A stretch of 64,000 nucleotides of DNA from Murimonas intestini. GTDB lineage: Bacteria > Bacillota > Clostridia > Lachnospirales > Lachnospiraceae. This document shows positions 34,717 through 43,770 of the stretch, piece by piece. A program made the position numbers and the translations under genes. The DNA lies in assembly GCA_003148945.1 (NCBI GenBank), contig QGGY01000013.1, forward strand, positions 1 to 64,000. Direction: 5' to 3'. The notes beneath the pieces are model-generated. The model was not told the DNA's origin. It saw only the letters and a list, made by a program, of their open reading frames with translations, and did no database searches. The number at the start of each line of letters is the position of its first letter. Position 1 is the first letter of the stretch.

Positions 34717-35390
34717 GGCTGCACCGCCAGTCTGTATCCGTATCCATAATGTGTCTCCAGAAGAAGGGCGTCCATTTTTTTCCGAAGCCGCCGTATGGTA
34801 TCATCCACAACCCGGTCAGAGCCATAATAGTCTGTCCCCCATACCCCGTCTAAGATCTGATCCCTGGTGAGCACTAAATTTTTATTGGAAACAAAATATA
34901 TTAAAAGTTCAAATTCATTATTAGTGAGAACTACCTGTTCTCCGTTCAGAAAAACTGTTCTCTGGTTCCTGCTTATCTTATAGCCGTTAATAATAATACT
35001 GTCATCATCAGGAGCATCATTGGCGCCATAAACATGCTGCATCAGCTTGTTTACACGCAGCACCAGCTCTCTTGGCAAAAATGGTTTTGGAAGATAATCG
35101 TCAGAGCCCAGTTCCAGACCCACAACCCGGTCCATCTCCTCATTCCTGGCTGACATAAATATAACAGGAATATCCCAGGATATAAGCCTGATCTGTTTCA
35201 GAATATCATATCCGCTGATATCAGGCAGCATAATGTCCAATACCCACATATCCGGCATCTGTTCTGTATACTTAAGTGCCTCCATTCCTGATTGGAATGT
35301 TGTCACTTCATATCCCTCTTTTTCAAGATAAAGCTGCAGAATCCGGCTTAAATGTATTTCGTCCTCTACAAGATATATCCTTCTGTTCAT
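34713..35390 (-). CDS. OmpR-family response regulator
   Basis: This 225-residue regulator has a receiver domain (MNRRIYLVEDEIHLSRILQL, with the phospho-Asp in MWVLDIMLPDISG) and a winged-helix DNA-binding domain (LTNNEFELLIYFVSNKNLVL, DDTIRRLRKKMDAL, THYGYGYRLA). It is coupled to the kinase gene downstream. Confidence 0.95.
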   Translation of the reverse strand: MNRRIYLVEDEIHLSRILQLYLEKEGYEVTTFQSGMEALKYTEQMPDMWVLDIMLPDISGYDILKQIRLISWDIPVIFMSARNEEMDRVVGLELGSDDYLPKPFLPRELVLRVNKLMQHVYGANDAPDDDSIIINGYKISRNQRTVFLNGEQVVLTNNEFELLIYFVSNKNLVLTRDQILDGVWGTDYYGSDRVVDDTIRRLRKKMDALLLETHYGYGYRLAVQP

Positions 35391-35430
35391 AAGTCCTCCG
35401 GCTGTACATGTTTAGTAAGAACCCCAAAAA

Positions 35431-35456
35431 GCCGGGGAACCTTCCCGGTTCCCGGC
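35431..35456 (-). terminator. Terminator after the 76-residue exported peptide gene
   Basis: GCCGGGgAACC pairs with GGTTCCCGGC around a short loop; on the minus strand TTTTTGGGG follows. It separates the peptide gene from the two-component genes, although leaky readthrough could link them. Confidence 0.8.
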
Positions 35457-35476
35457 TTCTTGACACCCACTGTGAT

Positions 35477-35707
35477 TTACTGCACTACATCTTTCACTGT
35501 ATCCATCACAGATACTCCCTCACCAAGTGTCTTGTCATAGCTTTCTTTCACATGATCCGCTGCGGCAGTATCTGTTTTAGAGGCTCCCGGGCCAAGCGTA
35601 CTCACGGCTGTCTCCTGTGGCTGGCTGGGTTTAGCAGCAAATGCGGTCAAGGATGTGCTTCCAATAATAGCTGCGGCAATTGCAAATCTCATTAATTTGT
35701 TTTTCAT
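35477..35707 (-). CDS. Small exported peptide next to two-component system
   Basis: This 76-residue protein has a clear signal peptide (MKNKLMRFAIAAAIIGSTSL then TAFA-A). The mature ~50-residue Ala/Thr/Asp-rich segment ends GEGVSVMDTVKDVVQ. AAAGGAAG precedes the ATG. I recognise no family. Its place immediately before the response regulator, with its own terminator, suggests a regulon member or a signal for the kinase. Confidence 0.7.
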   Translation of the reverse strand: MKNKLMRFAIAAAIIGSTSLTAFAAKPSQPQETAVSTLGPGASKTDTAAADHVKESYDKTLGEGVSVMDTVKDVVQ

Positions 35708-35870
35708 ATGCTTACTTCCTTTCTTGTGCTGTTTTGTTTGCTGTTTACATCCTTATTATAGAAACAAAATACGGCAGAAATTTCTTCAAATTATGTGAAG
35801 ATTATGTTATTTATTTGTCCGGTTATTTACGCGGTATTTTAATACAGGAATTTTCAATACACAAATAAAA

Positions 35871-35902
35871 CCAGTAAGTACAAGTTTTCTCGTAATTACT
35901 GG
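35871..35902. terminator. Bidirectional terminator after second tRNA-Gln
   Basis: CCAGTAA and TTACTGG pair with an 18-base loop; A/T runs flank both sides so either strand ends in TTTT. Confidence 0.65.
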
Positions 35903-35909
35903 TTTTTAA

Positions 35910-35981
35910 CTGGGCTACAAGGATTCGAACCTTGAAATGACGGAGTCAGAGTCCGTTGCCTTACCATTTGGCGATAGCCCA
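35910..35981 (-). tRNA. tRNA-Gln (anticodon CUG), copy 2
   Basis: It is identical base for base to the tRNA at 33162-33233, with the same cloverleaf, CTG anticodon and G73 discriminator. It has its own promoter and terminator. Confidence 0.95.
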
Positions 35982-36020
35982 TCATTTTAATGTTGTCTCG
36001 TTGCCGTTTCAACGTTTTGT

Positions 36021-36050
36021 ATTATATATCATCCCTCTGATAAAAGTCAA
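36021..36050 (-). promoter_or_regulatory. Promoter of second tRNA-Gln
   Basis: Minus strand TTGACT, 18 bases, TATAAT, 40 bases before the tRNA: a strong housekeeping promoter. Confidence 0.8.
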
Positions 36051-36087
36051 GCCCTTTTAAGAAATTTTTTTAATTTTTTATTCAATT

Positions 36088-36119
36088 TGATTTAACAGCT
36101 CACCTGTGAGCCGTTAAAT
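36088..36119. repeat. 15-bp inverted repeat upstream of CDF gene
   Basis: GATTTAACAGCTCAC and GTGAGCCGTTAAATC pair with one mismatch across a two-base centre. No T run follows on either strand, so an operator is more likely than a terminator. It lies between the divergent tRNA and CDF transcription units. Confidence 0.55.
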
Positions 36120-36283
36120 CACTAAGTCCCCTCTGCTTCCGGATACCGGAAAATTAAAATTAATGGCACAATCCTCCAAAAAGTAGTATAATGTTACTAT
36201 TCCTTGCCCCGCTAAATGTGCGGTTCCGGGGACAGCAGCAATATAATCATTTCAATATTATTATAGAAGATTTGAGGAATCCT

Positions 36284-37465
36284 ATGACAGAATTACTTGT
36301 AAAATTTTTTGTTAAAAATAAAGATGACATTGAAAATATCAGAGTCAGGACATCTTACGGCACTCTGGCCGGAGCAGTGGGGATCTGCTGCAATACTCTG
36401 CTGTTTGGAGTAAAGCTGGCGGCAGGCATGGCATTGCACAGCGTTGCCGTTATGGCAGACGCTTTTAACAACCTGTCAGACGCCGCATCTTCAATTATAG
36501 GACTCGTGGGTACAAGAATGGCAGGCAAGCCAGCTGATGCGGACCATCCCTTCGGACACGGGCGTATAGAGTATATCAGCGCCCTGATCGTTGCCTTTCT
36601 TGTCCTTCAGGTGGGACTTACCTTTTTCAAGGACTCTCTGGACAAGATATTCCACCCTGAAGAGCTGACTTTCAGCACTGTATCCCTGATCATCCTGCTG
36701 CTCTCTGTAGCCGTAAAGCTGTGGATGGGATACTTTAACAGAAAGCTGGGACAGCGCATCAATTCCCAGGTGATGCTTGCCACCGCCGCCGATTCTCTCG
36801 GAGATGTAGTGACAACTTCTGCAACTATCTGCTCCATACTGATCTTTCACTTCCTGGATCTGAATATTGACGGCTTTGTAGGTGTCATCGTGGCCTGCAT
36901 AGTCCTCTGGGCCGGTATCGGCATCGCCAGGGACACATTAAAACCGCTGATCGGCGAACCTGCGGATCCTAAGCTTTTTCAGGAAATCACCTCACTGGTG
37001 GAATCATATGAAGGCATAGTGGGGTCACATGACCTTATTATCCATAATTACGGGCCCGGACGCAGCATGGCCTCTATCCATGCAGAAGTTCCAAACAATG
37101 TGGATGTGGAGACATCACATGAGATCATCGACAGGGCAGAGCGGGAAGTCAGCAAAAAACTGAATATCTTCCTTGTCATACACATGGATCCTGTTGAAAC
37201 AGAAAACAGCCATATCACAGCGCTCAAAGCAGCAGTTGCAAAAACCGCAGCTCAGGTGGACTCACGTCTCAGTATCCATGATTTCCGTTTTGTTGACGGC
37301 AGAGAGCAGATCAACCTGATATTTGACATGGTAGTGCCTATTGAATACAGCAGCAGCAAAACTGAGGAACTGAAAAACCAGGTCATTTCCGCCATTAAGG
37401 GGTTGGACAAACGCTATCAATGTGTTATAACAATAGATAAAAGTTTTATCGCTGAAAATGAGTAG
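36284..37465 (+). CDS. Cation diffusion facilitator (CDF) transporter
   Basis: This 393-residue divalent-metal exporter has six membrane helices (~25-210). Site-A metal motifs are in ADAFNNLSDAASS and TAADSLGDVVTTS, and DADHPFGHGRIEYISALIVA carries the conserved histidines. A cytosolic C-terminal domain is duplicated in part (VHAEVPNN region and a further ~90 residues). The ATG at 36284 follows GAGGA. A TATAAT at about 36186 is a likely -10. The metal cannot be assigned. Confidence 0.92.
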   Translation: MTELLVKFFVKNKDDIENIRVRTSYGTLAGAVGICCNTLLFGVKLAAGMALHSVAVMADAFNNLSDAASSIIGLVGTRMAGKPADADHPFGHGRIEYISALIVAFLVLQVGLTFFKDSLDKIFHPEELTFSTVSLIILLLSVAVKLWMGYFNRKLGQRINSQVMLATAADSLGDVVTTSATICSILIFHFLDLNIDGFVGVIVACIVLWAGIGIARDTLKPLIGEPADPKLFQEITSLVESYEGIVGSHDLIIHNYGPGRSMASIHAEVPNNVDVETSHEIIDRAEREVSKKLNIFLVIHMDPVETENSHITALKAAVAKTAAQVDSRLSIHDFRFVDGREQINLIFDMVVPIEYSSSKTEELKNQVISAIKGLDKRYQCVITIDKSFIAENE

Positions 37466-37526
37466 CAAAATACTAAAATAATGAATTCATATAAATCCAT
37501 ATAAATTTATATAAAGGAGTACGAAT

Positions 37527-38990
37527 ATGAGCACAATGAATTTAACGCTGTTAACAGATTTCTACGAACTGACTATGATGCAGGGGTATTTCAAAAACCA
37601 TACTACAGAAGTCGTGATCTTTGATGCATTTTACCGCAGAAATCCCTGTGACGGCGGCTATGCCATAGCTGCCGGGCTGGATCAGGTGATCGACTACATA
37701 GAAAACCTGAGCTTCAGCCCTGATGATATCAGTTATCTGAGATCTTTAAATACTTTTGATGAAGATTTTCTGGATTACCTGAGTACCTTTAAGTTCACAG
37801 GTGATATCTATGCCATACCTGAGGGTACTGTTGTCTTTCCAAGAGAGCCTCTCCTGAAAGTTGTGGCGCCTATTATGGAAGCACAGCTGGTAGAGACTGC
37901 TCTTTTGACTATCATCAACCATCAGAGCCTGATCGCCACTAAGGCCGCCCGTGTAGTCTACGCCGCCAAGGGTGACGGCATTATGGAATTCGGCCTGCGC
38001 AGGGCACAGGGTCCTGATGCCGGCGTCTATGGGGCCAGGGCTGCCATGATCGGCGGCTGTGTGGGAACCTCCAATGTGCTGGCGGGACAGCTCTTTGACG
38101 TGCCGGTAAAGGGCACACATGCCCACAGCTGGATCATGAGTTTTCTGGATGAATATACTGCATTCAAAAAATATGCAGACCTGTACCCGGATGCCTGCTG
38201 CCTGCTGGTAGACACATACGACACTATCAAATCAGGTGTTCCCAATGCCATCAGAGTATTTACCGAGATGAGAGAAGCAGGCATACCTCTTAAAAATTAC
38301 GGGATCCGCCTGGACAGCGGCGACCTGGCTTACATGTCCAAAAAGGCGCGCAAGATGTTGGATGATGCCGGATTTGAAGATGCCTTTATTTCCGCCTCCA
38401 GCGATCTGGATGAATACCTCATCGAGAGTCTGAAAAGCCAGGGCGCGAAAATCACCTCCTGGGGTGTTGGAACCAACCTGATCACCTCAAAAGACTGCCC
38501 TGCATTCGGCGGAGTCTATAAACTGGCCGCCATCCAGGACGAGGAGACAGGTGAATTTATCCCCAAGATCAAGCTCTCAGAGAACACTGAAAAAATAACT
38601 AATCCTGGAAACAAGACGATATTCAGGATCTACGACAAAGAGACAGGAAAAATCCGTGCAGACCTGATCGCCCTTGTGGGGGAAGTATTTGATGACAAAA
38701 AGGATATGATTATCTTCGACCCGCTTGAGACATGGAAGAAAACGAAGATCCACGGCGGCACCTACGTGCTGAAGGAACTGCTCATTCCGGTTTTCCAGAA
38801 AGGCAAATGTGTCTACAGTTCACCCAGTGTTATGGACATCCAGGCATTCTGCCGCCGGGAAATGGACACCATCTGGGACGAAACAAAACGTTTTGTAAAT
38901 CCTCATGATGTATATGTGGACCTTTCAGACAAGCTCTATAAAATCAAGGCAGATCTTCTGGAAAAGATGAGCATGGACGCATTAAAATAG
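37527..38990 (+). CDS. pncB: Nicotinate phosphoribosyltransferase
   Basis: This 487-residue enzyme of NAD salvage converts nicotinate and PRPP to nicotinate mononucleotide. Motifs are TDFYELTMMQGYF at the N-terminus, EFGLRRAQGPDAG, GTHAHSWIMSF with the active-site His, RLDSGDLAYMS and SWGVGTNLITSKD. AAGGAG lies before the ATG. It follows the CDF gene by about 60 bases. Confidence 0.95.
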   Translation: MSTMNLTLLTDFYELTMMQGYFKNHTTEVVIFDAFYRRNPCDGGYAIAAGLDQVIDYIENLSFSPDDISYLRSLNTFDEDFLDYLSTFKFTGDIYAIPEGTVVFPREPLLKVVAPIMEAQLVETALLTIINHQSLIATKAARVVYAAKGDGIMEFGLRRAQGPDAGVYGARAAMIGGCVGTSNVLAGQLFDVPVKGTHAHSWIMSFLDEYTAFKKYADLYPDACCLLVDTYDTIKSGVPNAIRVFTEMREAGIPLKNYGIRLDSGDLAYMSKKARKMLDDAGFEDAFISASSDLDEYLIESLKSQGAKITSWGVGTNLITSKDCPAFGGVYKLAAIQDEETGEFIPKIKLSENTEKITNPGNKTIFRIYDKETGKIRADLIALVGEVFDDKKDMIIFDPLETWKKTKIHGGTYVLKELLIPVFQKGKCVYSSPSVMDIQAFCRREMDTIWDETKRFVNPHDVYVDLSDKLYKIKADLLEKMSMDALK

Positions 38991-39041
38991 ATTTCCGGAA
39001 ATAGTTGACATAAAACAGGCTCTCCTCTCATAAACATTTAT

Positions 39042-39079
39042 ATGCAGGATCATAATTGACTGTAATTATGATCCTGCAT
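39042..39079. terminator. 16-bp perfect palindrome after pncB
   Basis: ATGCAGGATCATAATT (39042-39057) and its exact complement (39064-39079) flank a six-base loop. TGCTTTAGAGTGTTTT follows on the plus strand, a weak T tract. It is probably the pncB terminator, though an operator for the next gene is possible. Confidence 0.5.
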
Positions 39080-39114
39080 TGCTTTAGAGTGTTTTAAGAA
39101 TTTATGAAAGGAGA

Positions 39115-39780
39115 TTGCAGCTGTTCAGCATGTCTGAGGTACTGAACAGTTACAGTAAATTTATTATGCCTCTTGTTTTCTCATATGATATGCTGGTAAA
39201 CCGAAACCGGCGGCTTTCAGAAGATTTTAAGCCCGAAAGCCTAATTTTGCCGCAGATCCCATTTGACAGCTCCGCTGCCCCGGATGATCCCAAACGTATG
39301 CTGGAGTCTGAAGCTGCCCATGCCGCAGAATCACTCTTTATACAAAGCCGCCATGACGGCCTTCATCTCTATGGAGTTTCCGGCTACCGCACCTATTCCC
39401 GGCAGAACGAATTATTCAGCCGTAATCCTGAAACCATCTATGTAGCGCCTCCCGGAGGAAGTGAGCACCAGACAGGGCTGGCCCTGGATGTCTCCTGCCC
39501 AGCCCTGAGCCTGGATCTGACAGAAGAATTTGCCCTCACACTGGAAGGGCGGTGGCTCACTAAAAATGCCCCGCTGTTTGGCTTCATACTGCGCTATCCT
39601 AAAGGAAAAGAAAATATCACAGGATATGCATATGAACCCTGGCATATCAGGTATGTTACCAGGTCCCTGGCTCTCTATCTGACCCTCACAGGACTGACCC
39701 TGGAGGAATATCACAGCCTCCGCCTGCCGGATGAAGACAGTGAGGATTATGGATGCGCTGCCTCTTCTGAGCCCTTTTGA
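39115..39780 (+). CDS. VanY/DacB-like D,D-carboxypeptidase (peptidase M15B)
   Basis: This protein of ~217-221 residues carries the M15B zinc-site motifs YGVSGYRTYSRQNELF, GSEHQTGLALDVSCP (SxHxxGxAxD) and YAYEPWHIRYV (Glu and His). It would trim the terminal D-Ala of peptidoglycan stems. No signal peptide or membrane helix is visible, unusual for the family. The start is uncertain: TTG at 39115 abuts AAAGGAGA, CTG at 39121 has ideal seven-base spacing, and the first ATG (39130) is 16 bases away. Confidence 0.85.
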   Translation: MQLFSMSEVLNSYSKFIMPLVFSYDMLVNRNRRLSEDFKPESLILPQIPFDSSAAPDDPKRMLESEAAHAAESLFIQSRHDGLHLYGVSGYRTYSRQNELFSRNPETIYVAPPGGSEHQTGLALDVSCPALSLDLTEEFALTLEGRWLTKNAPLFGFILRYPKGKENITGYAYEPWHIRYVTRSLALYLTLTGLTLEEYHSLRLPDEDSEDYGCAASSEPF

Positions 39781-39829
39781 GGGCAGTAAAAAGCGCGCAC
39801 CATCCCTCAATGATACGCGTTTTAACAAC

Positions 39830-40378
39830 TTACTGCTCCATCTGCCGTCCCAGAAAGCTGGCAGCGCACTTTGCAAGCAGGATTTCCGGCTCTCCCATCT
39901 TTGTCCGGCTTTCTTTCCCCATCACTATAACAGCTCCGATAGCGTCTCCCTCACAGATGATGGGGCAGATGACCTGGGGGAGGCTCTCGCTCCCTTCTTC
40001 ATTCGTTACCTTCACATAATTTCCGTCATCTTTATTCGAAACCACATTCTCCCGCTCATTAATAGCCAGCTCAAGCTGCTTGCTGATCTCCTTGCCCATA
40101 TAATCTTTTTTCATCCCGCCTGCTGCCGCAATAACCTGATCCCGGTCGGCGATACAGACAATATGTCCTGTAACCTGTGCCAGGGATTCGGCATATTCCT
40201 TTGCAAAGGCCCCCAGCTCTCCTATGGGGGAATACTTTTTTAATATGATCTCACCTTCCCTGTCAGTAAATATCTCCAGCGGAGCACCTTCTTTTATGCG
40301 CAGTGTCCTGCGGATCTCTTTTGGTATCACGACACGGCCGAGGTCGTCAATTCGTCTCACTATTCCTGTAGCCTTCAT
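39830..40378 (-). CDS. spoVT: Stage V sporulation protein T
   Basis: This 182-residue regulator of forespore genes has an N-terminal AbrB-type swapped-hairpin DNA-binding domain (MKATGIVRRIDDLGRVVIPK, EIRRTLRIKEGAPLEIFTD) and a C-terminal GAF-like domain. The ATG at 40378 has GGAGG ten bases upstream and gives the usual SpoVT length; the longer frame adds ten spurious residues. It indicates a spore-forming or recently spore-forming ancestor. Confidence 0.92.
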   Translation of the reverse strand: MKATGIVRRIDDLGRVVIPKEIRRTLRIKEGAPLEIFTDREGEIILKKYSPIGELGAFAKEYAESLAQVTGHIVCIADRDQVIAAAGGMKKDYMGKEISKQLELAINERENVVSNKDDGNYVKVTNEEGSESLPQVICPIICEGDAIGAVIVMGKESRTKMGEPEILLAKCAASFLGRQMEQ

Positions 40379-40530
40379 AAAATCAAATTCCTCCATTTTA
40401 CTTTTCATAATCTGTACTTCTGTACCTGAGACTATTATTTGTAAAAAGGAGGAAATTATACCAAATAAAAACTGATTTTAATCCGGAGTCAGTGTTTCTT
40501 TATTTATTCTGATAATGCTGCATTCGCTTC

Positions 40531-40586
40531 TATACACCTGCGCCCATCTGCAAGGATCTAAATTATGGAATGCACGCAGGTGTATA
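40531..40586. repeat. 12-bp perfect inverted repeat with long loop
   Basis: TATACACCTGCG (40531-40542) and CGCAGGTGTATA (40575-40586) surround 32 bases, between the surface-protein stop and spoVT. There is no T run. It may be a weak terminator or a protein-binding site. Confidence 0.45.
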
Positions 40587-40601
40587 ATATTACCTTGTAT
40601 A

Positions 40602-43600
40602 TTAGTTCCGCCGCCTTCTGATCAGTAAGAATGCGGCAAAGAGTAATACCGCCAGGCTTAATATTCCAATATAAAAAGCAATAGGTGTGGAATCACCTGT
40701 TTTCACAGGATTTGATACAGCATTTTTTGTATCAGGCTGAGTATCCGTCACCTGCTTTTTTGTTTCATCCTGGTTTTTTTTCACTTCACTTTCAGTCTGC
40801 TTTGTTTCACTTTCAGTCTGAGTTATTTCGCTTTCTGACTGTTTAATTTCACTTTCATTCTGATCTGTTTCTGTCTCAGGCTGATCTGTGTCAGTTTCTC
40901 TCTCTGTTACTTTTTCCGTCTCTGTTTCCGATTCTGTCTCTGTTTCTGGTTCCGTCTTTGTTTCCGGTTCTGTTTCCGGTTCCATCGTCTCTGATTCAAC
41001 GGGCAGAGAGTCTGTTGATACCTCCAGGGCGCCGCTGTATGGGCTGGCATATGCAGTATTTGTCTCTTTTATTCTTGTAATAACAGTATATTTTTTGCTG
41101 CTGTCCAGTTTTTCAAATTTTCCTGAATCCTGCCATGTCTTTCCGCCGTCAATAGAATATTCCTGACCGTCCACGGATTTTACTGTTACGGAATCTGCTG
41201 TGGCCTCCAGAAGTTCCGGCGTCTGAGGAGCCGTTACCTTTGATTTATCAGTGGCGGCCTTCACCGGGGAGCTGCTCAGGCTGCATCCGCTGGTGGCTGT
41301 TTCAGACACCCTGGTCACAATTTCGTAATCGGAAGCAGGACTAAGTCCGGAAAATACACCGCTCTGCTGCCATGTTGCACCATTATCAGCAGAATATTCC
41401 TGGCCAGGGACTTCTTTTACAATTATGGTGGTGTCTGTAACGCTGATAAGCTCCGGCGCATCTGGCGTTGGTGCAGGAATTTTTTCCAAAGCATCGATGG
41501 CGCTGCGAAGATCACCTGCCAGCGCATCTACTTCATTTTGGCGCCGGATATCCCAGTTATCATCAATTGGCTCCTGTGCAGCTTTCAGGGCATCATTTAA
41601 TTTATTGACCTGCTCTGGCTTATAAATGCTTAAATCGGCCGGAATTCTTTGTTTTTGCGCATTGATCTCATCTAAAACAGCCGGCCGGTACTTCATCCTG
41701 TATACTGCATCACTGAGCCTTTGGACATAGTCATCAACAAAACTCTGACTGCCTTTTAATAGTTTCCTGATGTTTGCTTCTGTGGTAAGCAGGTTACTTA
41801 TCTCAAGCATAGAGGAATACTCCAGCATTGTCAGATCTGCCGGTATCTTCTTTCTTACAATATTCAGCGCATCAAAATCGGCGGGAATCGGCGTTAAGTC
41901 CGCCCTGACTGTAATGTTTGCTCCAATATTAAAAACAAGCTCACTCCCGATTTGAGAGTATAACTCCTGCCCGTCCAGATCATTAACTGCAAATACCCTG
42001 TCCACAGAATAACTGCCAGACTGTACGGGAGTAATTTTGACAGTTATTCCTGCATTTTCCTTATAGTTTGTCATATATCCATTTGTTATGACCTCATTGC
42101 GGTCAGACGGAGTAACTTCAATATTCAAAATGAACTTATATATATCATCCAGACGGACCATGTAGTAAGAGCTCTGCTCTAACACTATATTCTCAAGAAT
42201 CAGGTCATAGTTGTTCATCGTAAATGTATATTCATACAGATACCCGTCTGTAGGATTGCCTGTCACCGAACATGCCCCTGTAAAGGTGCCGGATGCACTA
42301 AATCCTCCGGATGTAGTAACTTTTTGGCTCCAGTCTACTCCTGTAATCATATAAGTATTTACAGGCAGAACCGCGCTGATCGTTACGTTTTCGCCGCTTG
42401 TGGCTGACTGGGGAAATGACAGCTGAATATGATTTGAATCAAGGAACTGCTGCAGTCCGCTCCCTATCTCTATAGTCCTGGGGTTCTGAACTGGCACTTC
42501 AACCTTGACACTGTTTATACCGGCCCTTGTATCATCAGTTTCTCCATAACGCACAAAATATGTGCCTGCTGAAAGGTTTTGTATTCTGTCTGCATTATCC
42601 GGTACAGGCTTCCATTCCGTATCGCCCTGCCTCTGATAGTCATACTTTTTATCCGGATCAAAACCAACGATTCCCCCGTCCTGTGAATCACCTGTCGTGG
42701 CTGCGATTATGGTAAACAGATAGAAAGGCGGAGTATTATTTTGAGCTTTTTTATTGCGGTTCACTGTTATCCTGTAATTAGTTGCCTTTGAACCGTCGCT
42801 TGAAACAACTTCTAAATCAAACACATTTTCCCCGTAATCCAGCTGACGTGTATATGTATTAATATTTCCATTGATTGTTGCCTGTGCATCCACGGTCCGT
42901 GCGGTAAATCTGCTGTTTGTAGTGTCCCCGGTTTTTGTTTTGGGATCGTCCGCACTGCCAGTCCCCGGCCAGGAAAGAGAGTCCTCCTGATAACTGATAT
43001 TAGTCTCTATATTTGTCACATCAGAGAGAATCCCTGCAGAATACTGCTGTATAGGCAAAGCTGCTCCCTGTATGCGGGAAGTTTCAGGCAGTATCCCATT
43101 ACCTTCAGTATTTGTCTCTGATTCCAAAACATTGCCGTCTGCATCTGTTTCCGGCTGCAGAGTACCGCTGACTGTCTCTGTCTCTGTTTCTGATTCCGGA
43201 ATACTGTTGCCTGCCTCTGTGTCTATTTCCGATTCCAGAGTGCTGCTGCCTGACTCTGTTCCCGGTACCAGAGTGCCGCTGACTGGCTCTGTTTCTGTTT
43301 CCGGAATACCGCTGGCTGTCCCTGTGTCTGTTTCCGATTCCAGAGTGCCGCCGGCTGTCTCTGTTTCCGGTTCCAAAGTGCCGCTGGCTGTCTCTGTTTC
43401 CGATTCCAAAGTGCCGCTGGCTGTTTTCTTTTCTGACTCCTCAGATTCTGCTGCCCCGACGGCCGCCTCTGTACCTGCCCATGCTGTTTCCCTTTCTGTC
43501 CCATTCTGGATTTCAGACTCCGCATCCGGACCTGTATGGGATTCGCTCTGCGTCTCCGGCTGAAGCTGTGTTTCTCCCATATTTCCCGCCTGTACCACAG

Positions 43601-43667
43601 CCGCTATACCGCCGCCGGACATACACAAAGATACTGTCAATAAAAACGCAAGAAATTTTCTTTTCAT
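40602..43667 (-). CDS. Large Glu/Thr-rich cell-surface protein under an invertible promoter
   Basis: The 1021-residue protein has a signal peptide (MKRKFLAFLLTVSLCMSGGG...). A ~170-residue low-complexity region of SETETASGTLxPETE-type repeats follows. Next come a cadherin-like beta domain (VDAQATINGNINTYTRQLDY, YRITVNRNKK), several beta domains, a helical FIVAR-like stretch and two Fn3-like repeats (ISVTDTTIIVKEVPGQEYSA; LEATADSVTVKSVDGQEYSI). A Glu/Thr/Lys stalk leads to the C-terminal NPVKTGDSTPI, one membrane helix and RRRRN, a sortase-like anchor with a non-canonical motif. The ATG at 43667 follows GGGAGG. It is probably an adhesin. Confidence 0.85.
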   Translation of the reverse strand: MKRKFLAFLLTVSLCMSGGGIAAVVQAGNMGETQLQPETQSESHTGPDAESEIQNGTERETAWAGTEAAVGAAESEESEKKTASGTLESETETASGTLEPETETAGGTLESETDTGTASGIPETETEPVSGTLVPGTESGSSTLESEIDTEAGNSIPESETETETVSGTLQPETDADGNVLESETNTEGNGILPETSRIQGAALPIQQYSAGILSDVTNIETNISYQEDSLSWPGTGSADDPKTKTGDTTNSRFTARTVDAQATINGNINTYTRQLDYGENVFDLEVVSSDGSKATNYRITVNRNKKAQNNTPPFYLFTIIAATTGDSQDGGIVGFDPDKKYDYQRQGDTEWKPVPDNADRIQNLSAGTYFVRYGETDDTRAGINSVKVEVPVQNPRTIEIGSGLQQFLDSNHIQLSFPQSATSGENVTISAVLPVNTYMITGVDWSQKVTTSGGFSASGTFTGACSVTGNPTDGYLYEYTFTMNNYDLILENIVLEQSSYYMVRLDDIYKFILNIEVTPSDRNEVITNGYMTNYKENAGITVKITPVQSGSYSVDRVFAVNDLDGQELYSQIGSELVFNIGANITVRADLTPIPADFDALNIVRKKIPADLTMLEYSSMLEISNLLTTEANIRKLLKGSQSFVDDYVQRLSDAVYRMKYRPAVLDEINAQKQRIPADLSIYKPEQVNKLNDALKAAQEPIDDNWDIRRQNEVDALAGDLRSAIDALEKIPAPTPDAPELISVTDTTIIVKEVPGQEYSADNGATWQQSGVFSGLSPASDYEIVTRVSETATSGCSLSSSPVKAATDKSKVTAPQTPELLEATADSVTVKSVDGQEYSIDGGKTWQDSGKFEKLDSSKKYTVITRIKETNTAYASPYSGALEVSTDSLPVESETMEPETEPETKTEPETETESETETEKVTERETDTDQPETETDQNESEIKQSESEITQTESETKQTESEVKKNQDETKKQVTDTQPDTKNAVSNPVKTGDSTPIAFYIGILSLAVLLFAAFLLIRRRRN

Positions 43668-43751
43668 TCTAATGCCTCCCTTTTCCTTTAACTGGTCATC
43701 TGCTGCATTTACTACACTTGCCTCGTAACTATGGATCATCGCCGGACGATC

Positions 43752-43770
43752 ACATAATAACAATTATGTA
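43752..43770. repeat. Left inverted repeat of invertible segment
   Basis: ACATAATAACAATTATGTA, 19 bp, is an exact reverse complement of 44065-44083. Each copy is itself a dyad (ACATAAT and ATTATGT about a four-base centre), as expected for a tyrosine-recombinase crossover site. Confidence 0.85.

Noticed and set aside
33162-35981. tRNA-Gln pair as attL/attR of an integrated element
   Set aside because: Both tRNAs are complete and have their own promoters and terminators, and no integrase lies between them. Gene duplication is simpler.
36120-36283. Possible metal riboswitch (NiCo type) before the CDF gene
   Set aside because: There is a GGGGACAGCAG string and a CCCCG/CGGGG stem, but I could not match the conserved multi-helix core with confidence. 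An Infernal search would settle it.
40888-43672. Ser/Val-rich and Gln/Arg-rich open frames antisense or shifted to the surface-protein gene
   Set aside because: They mirror the Glu/Thr-rich repeats in other frames; composition is a by-product of GAA/ACA-rich codons.
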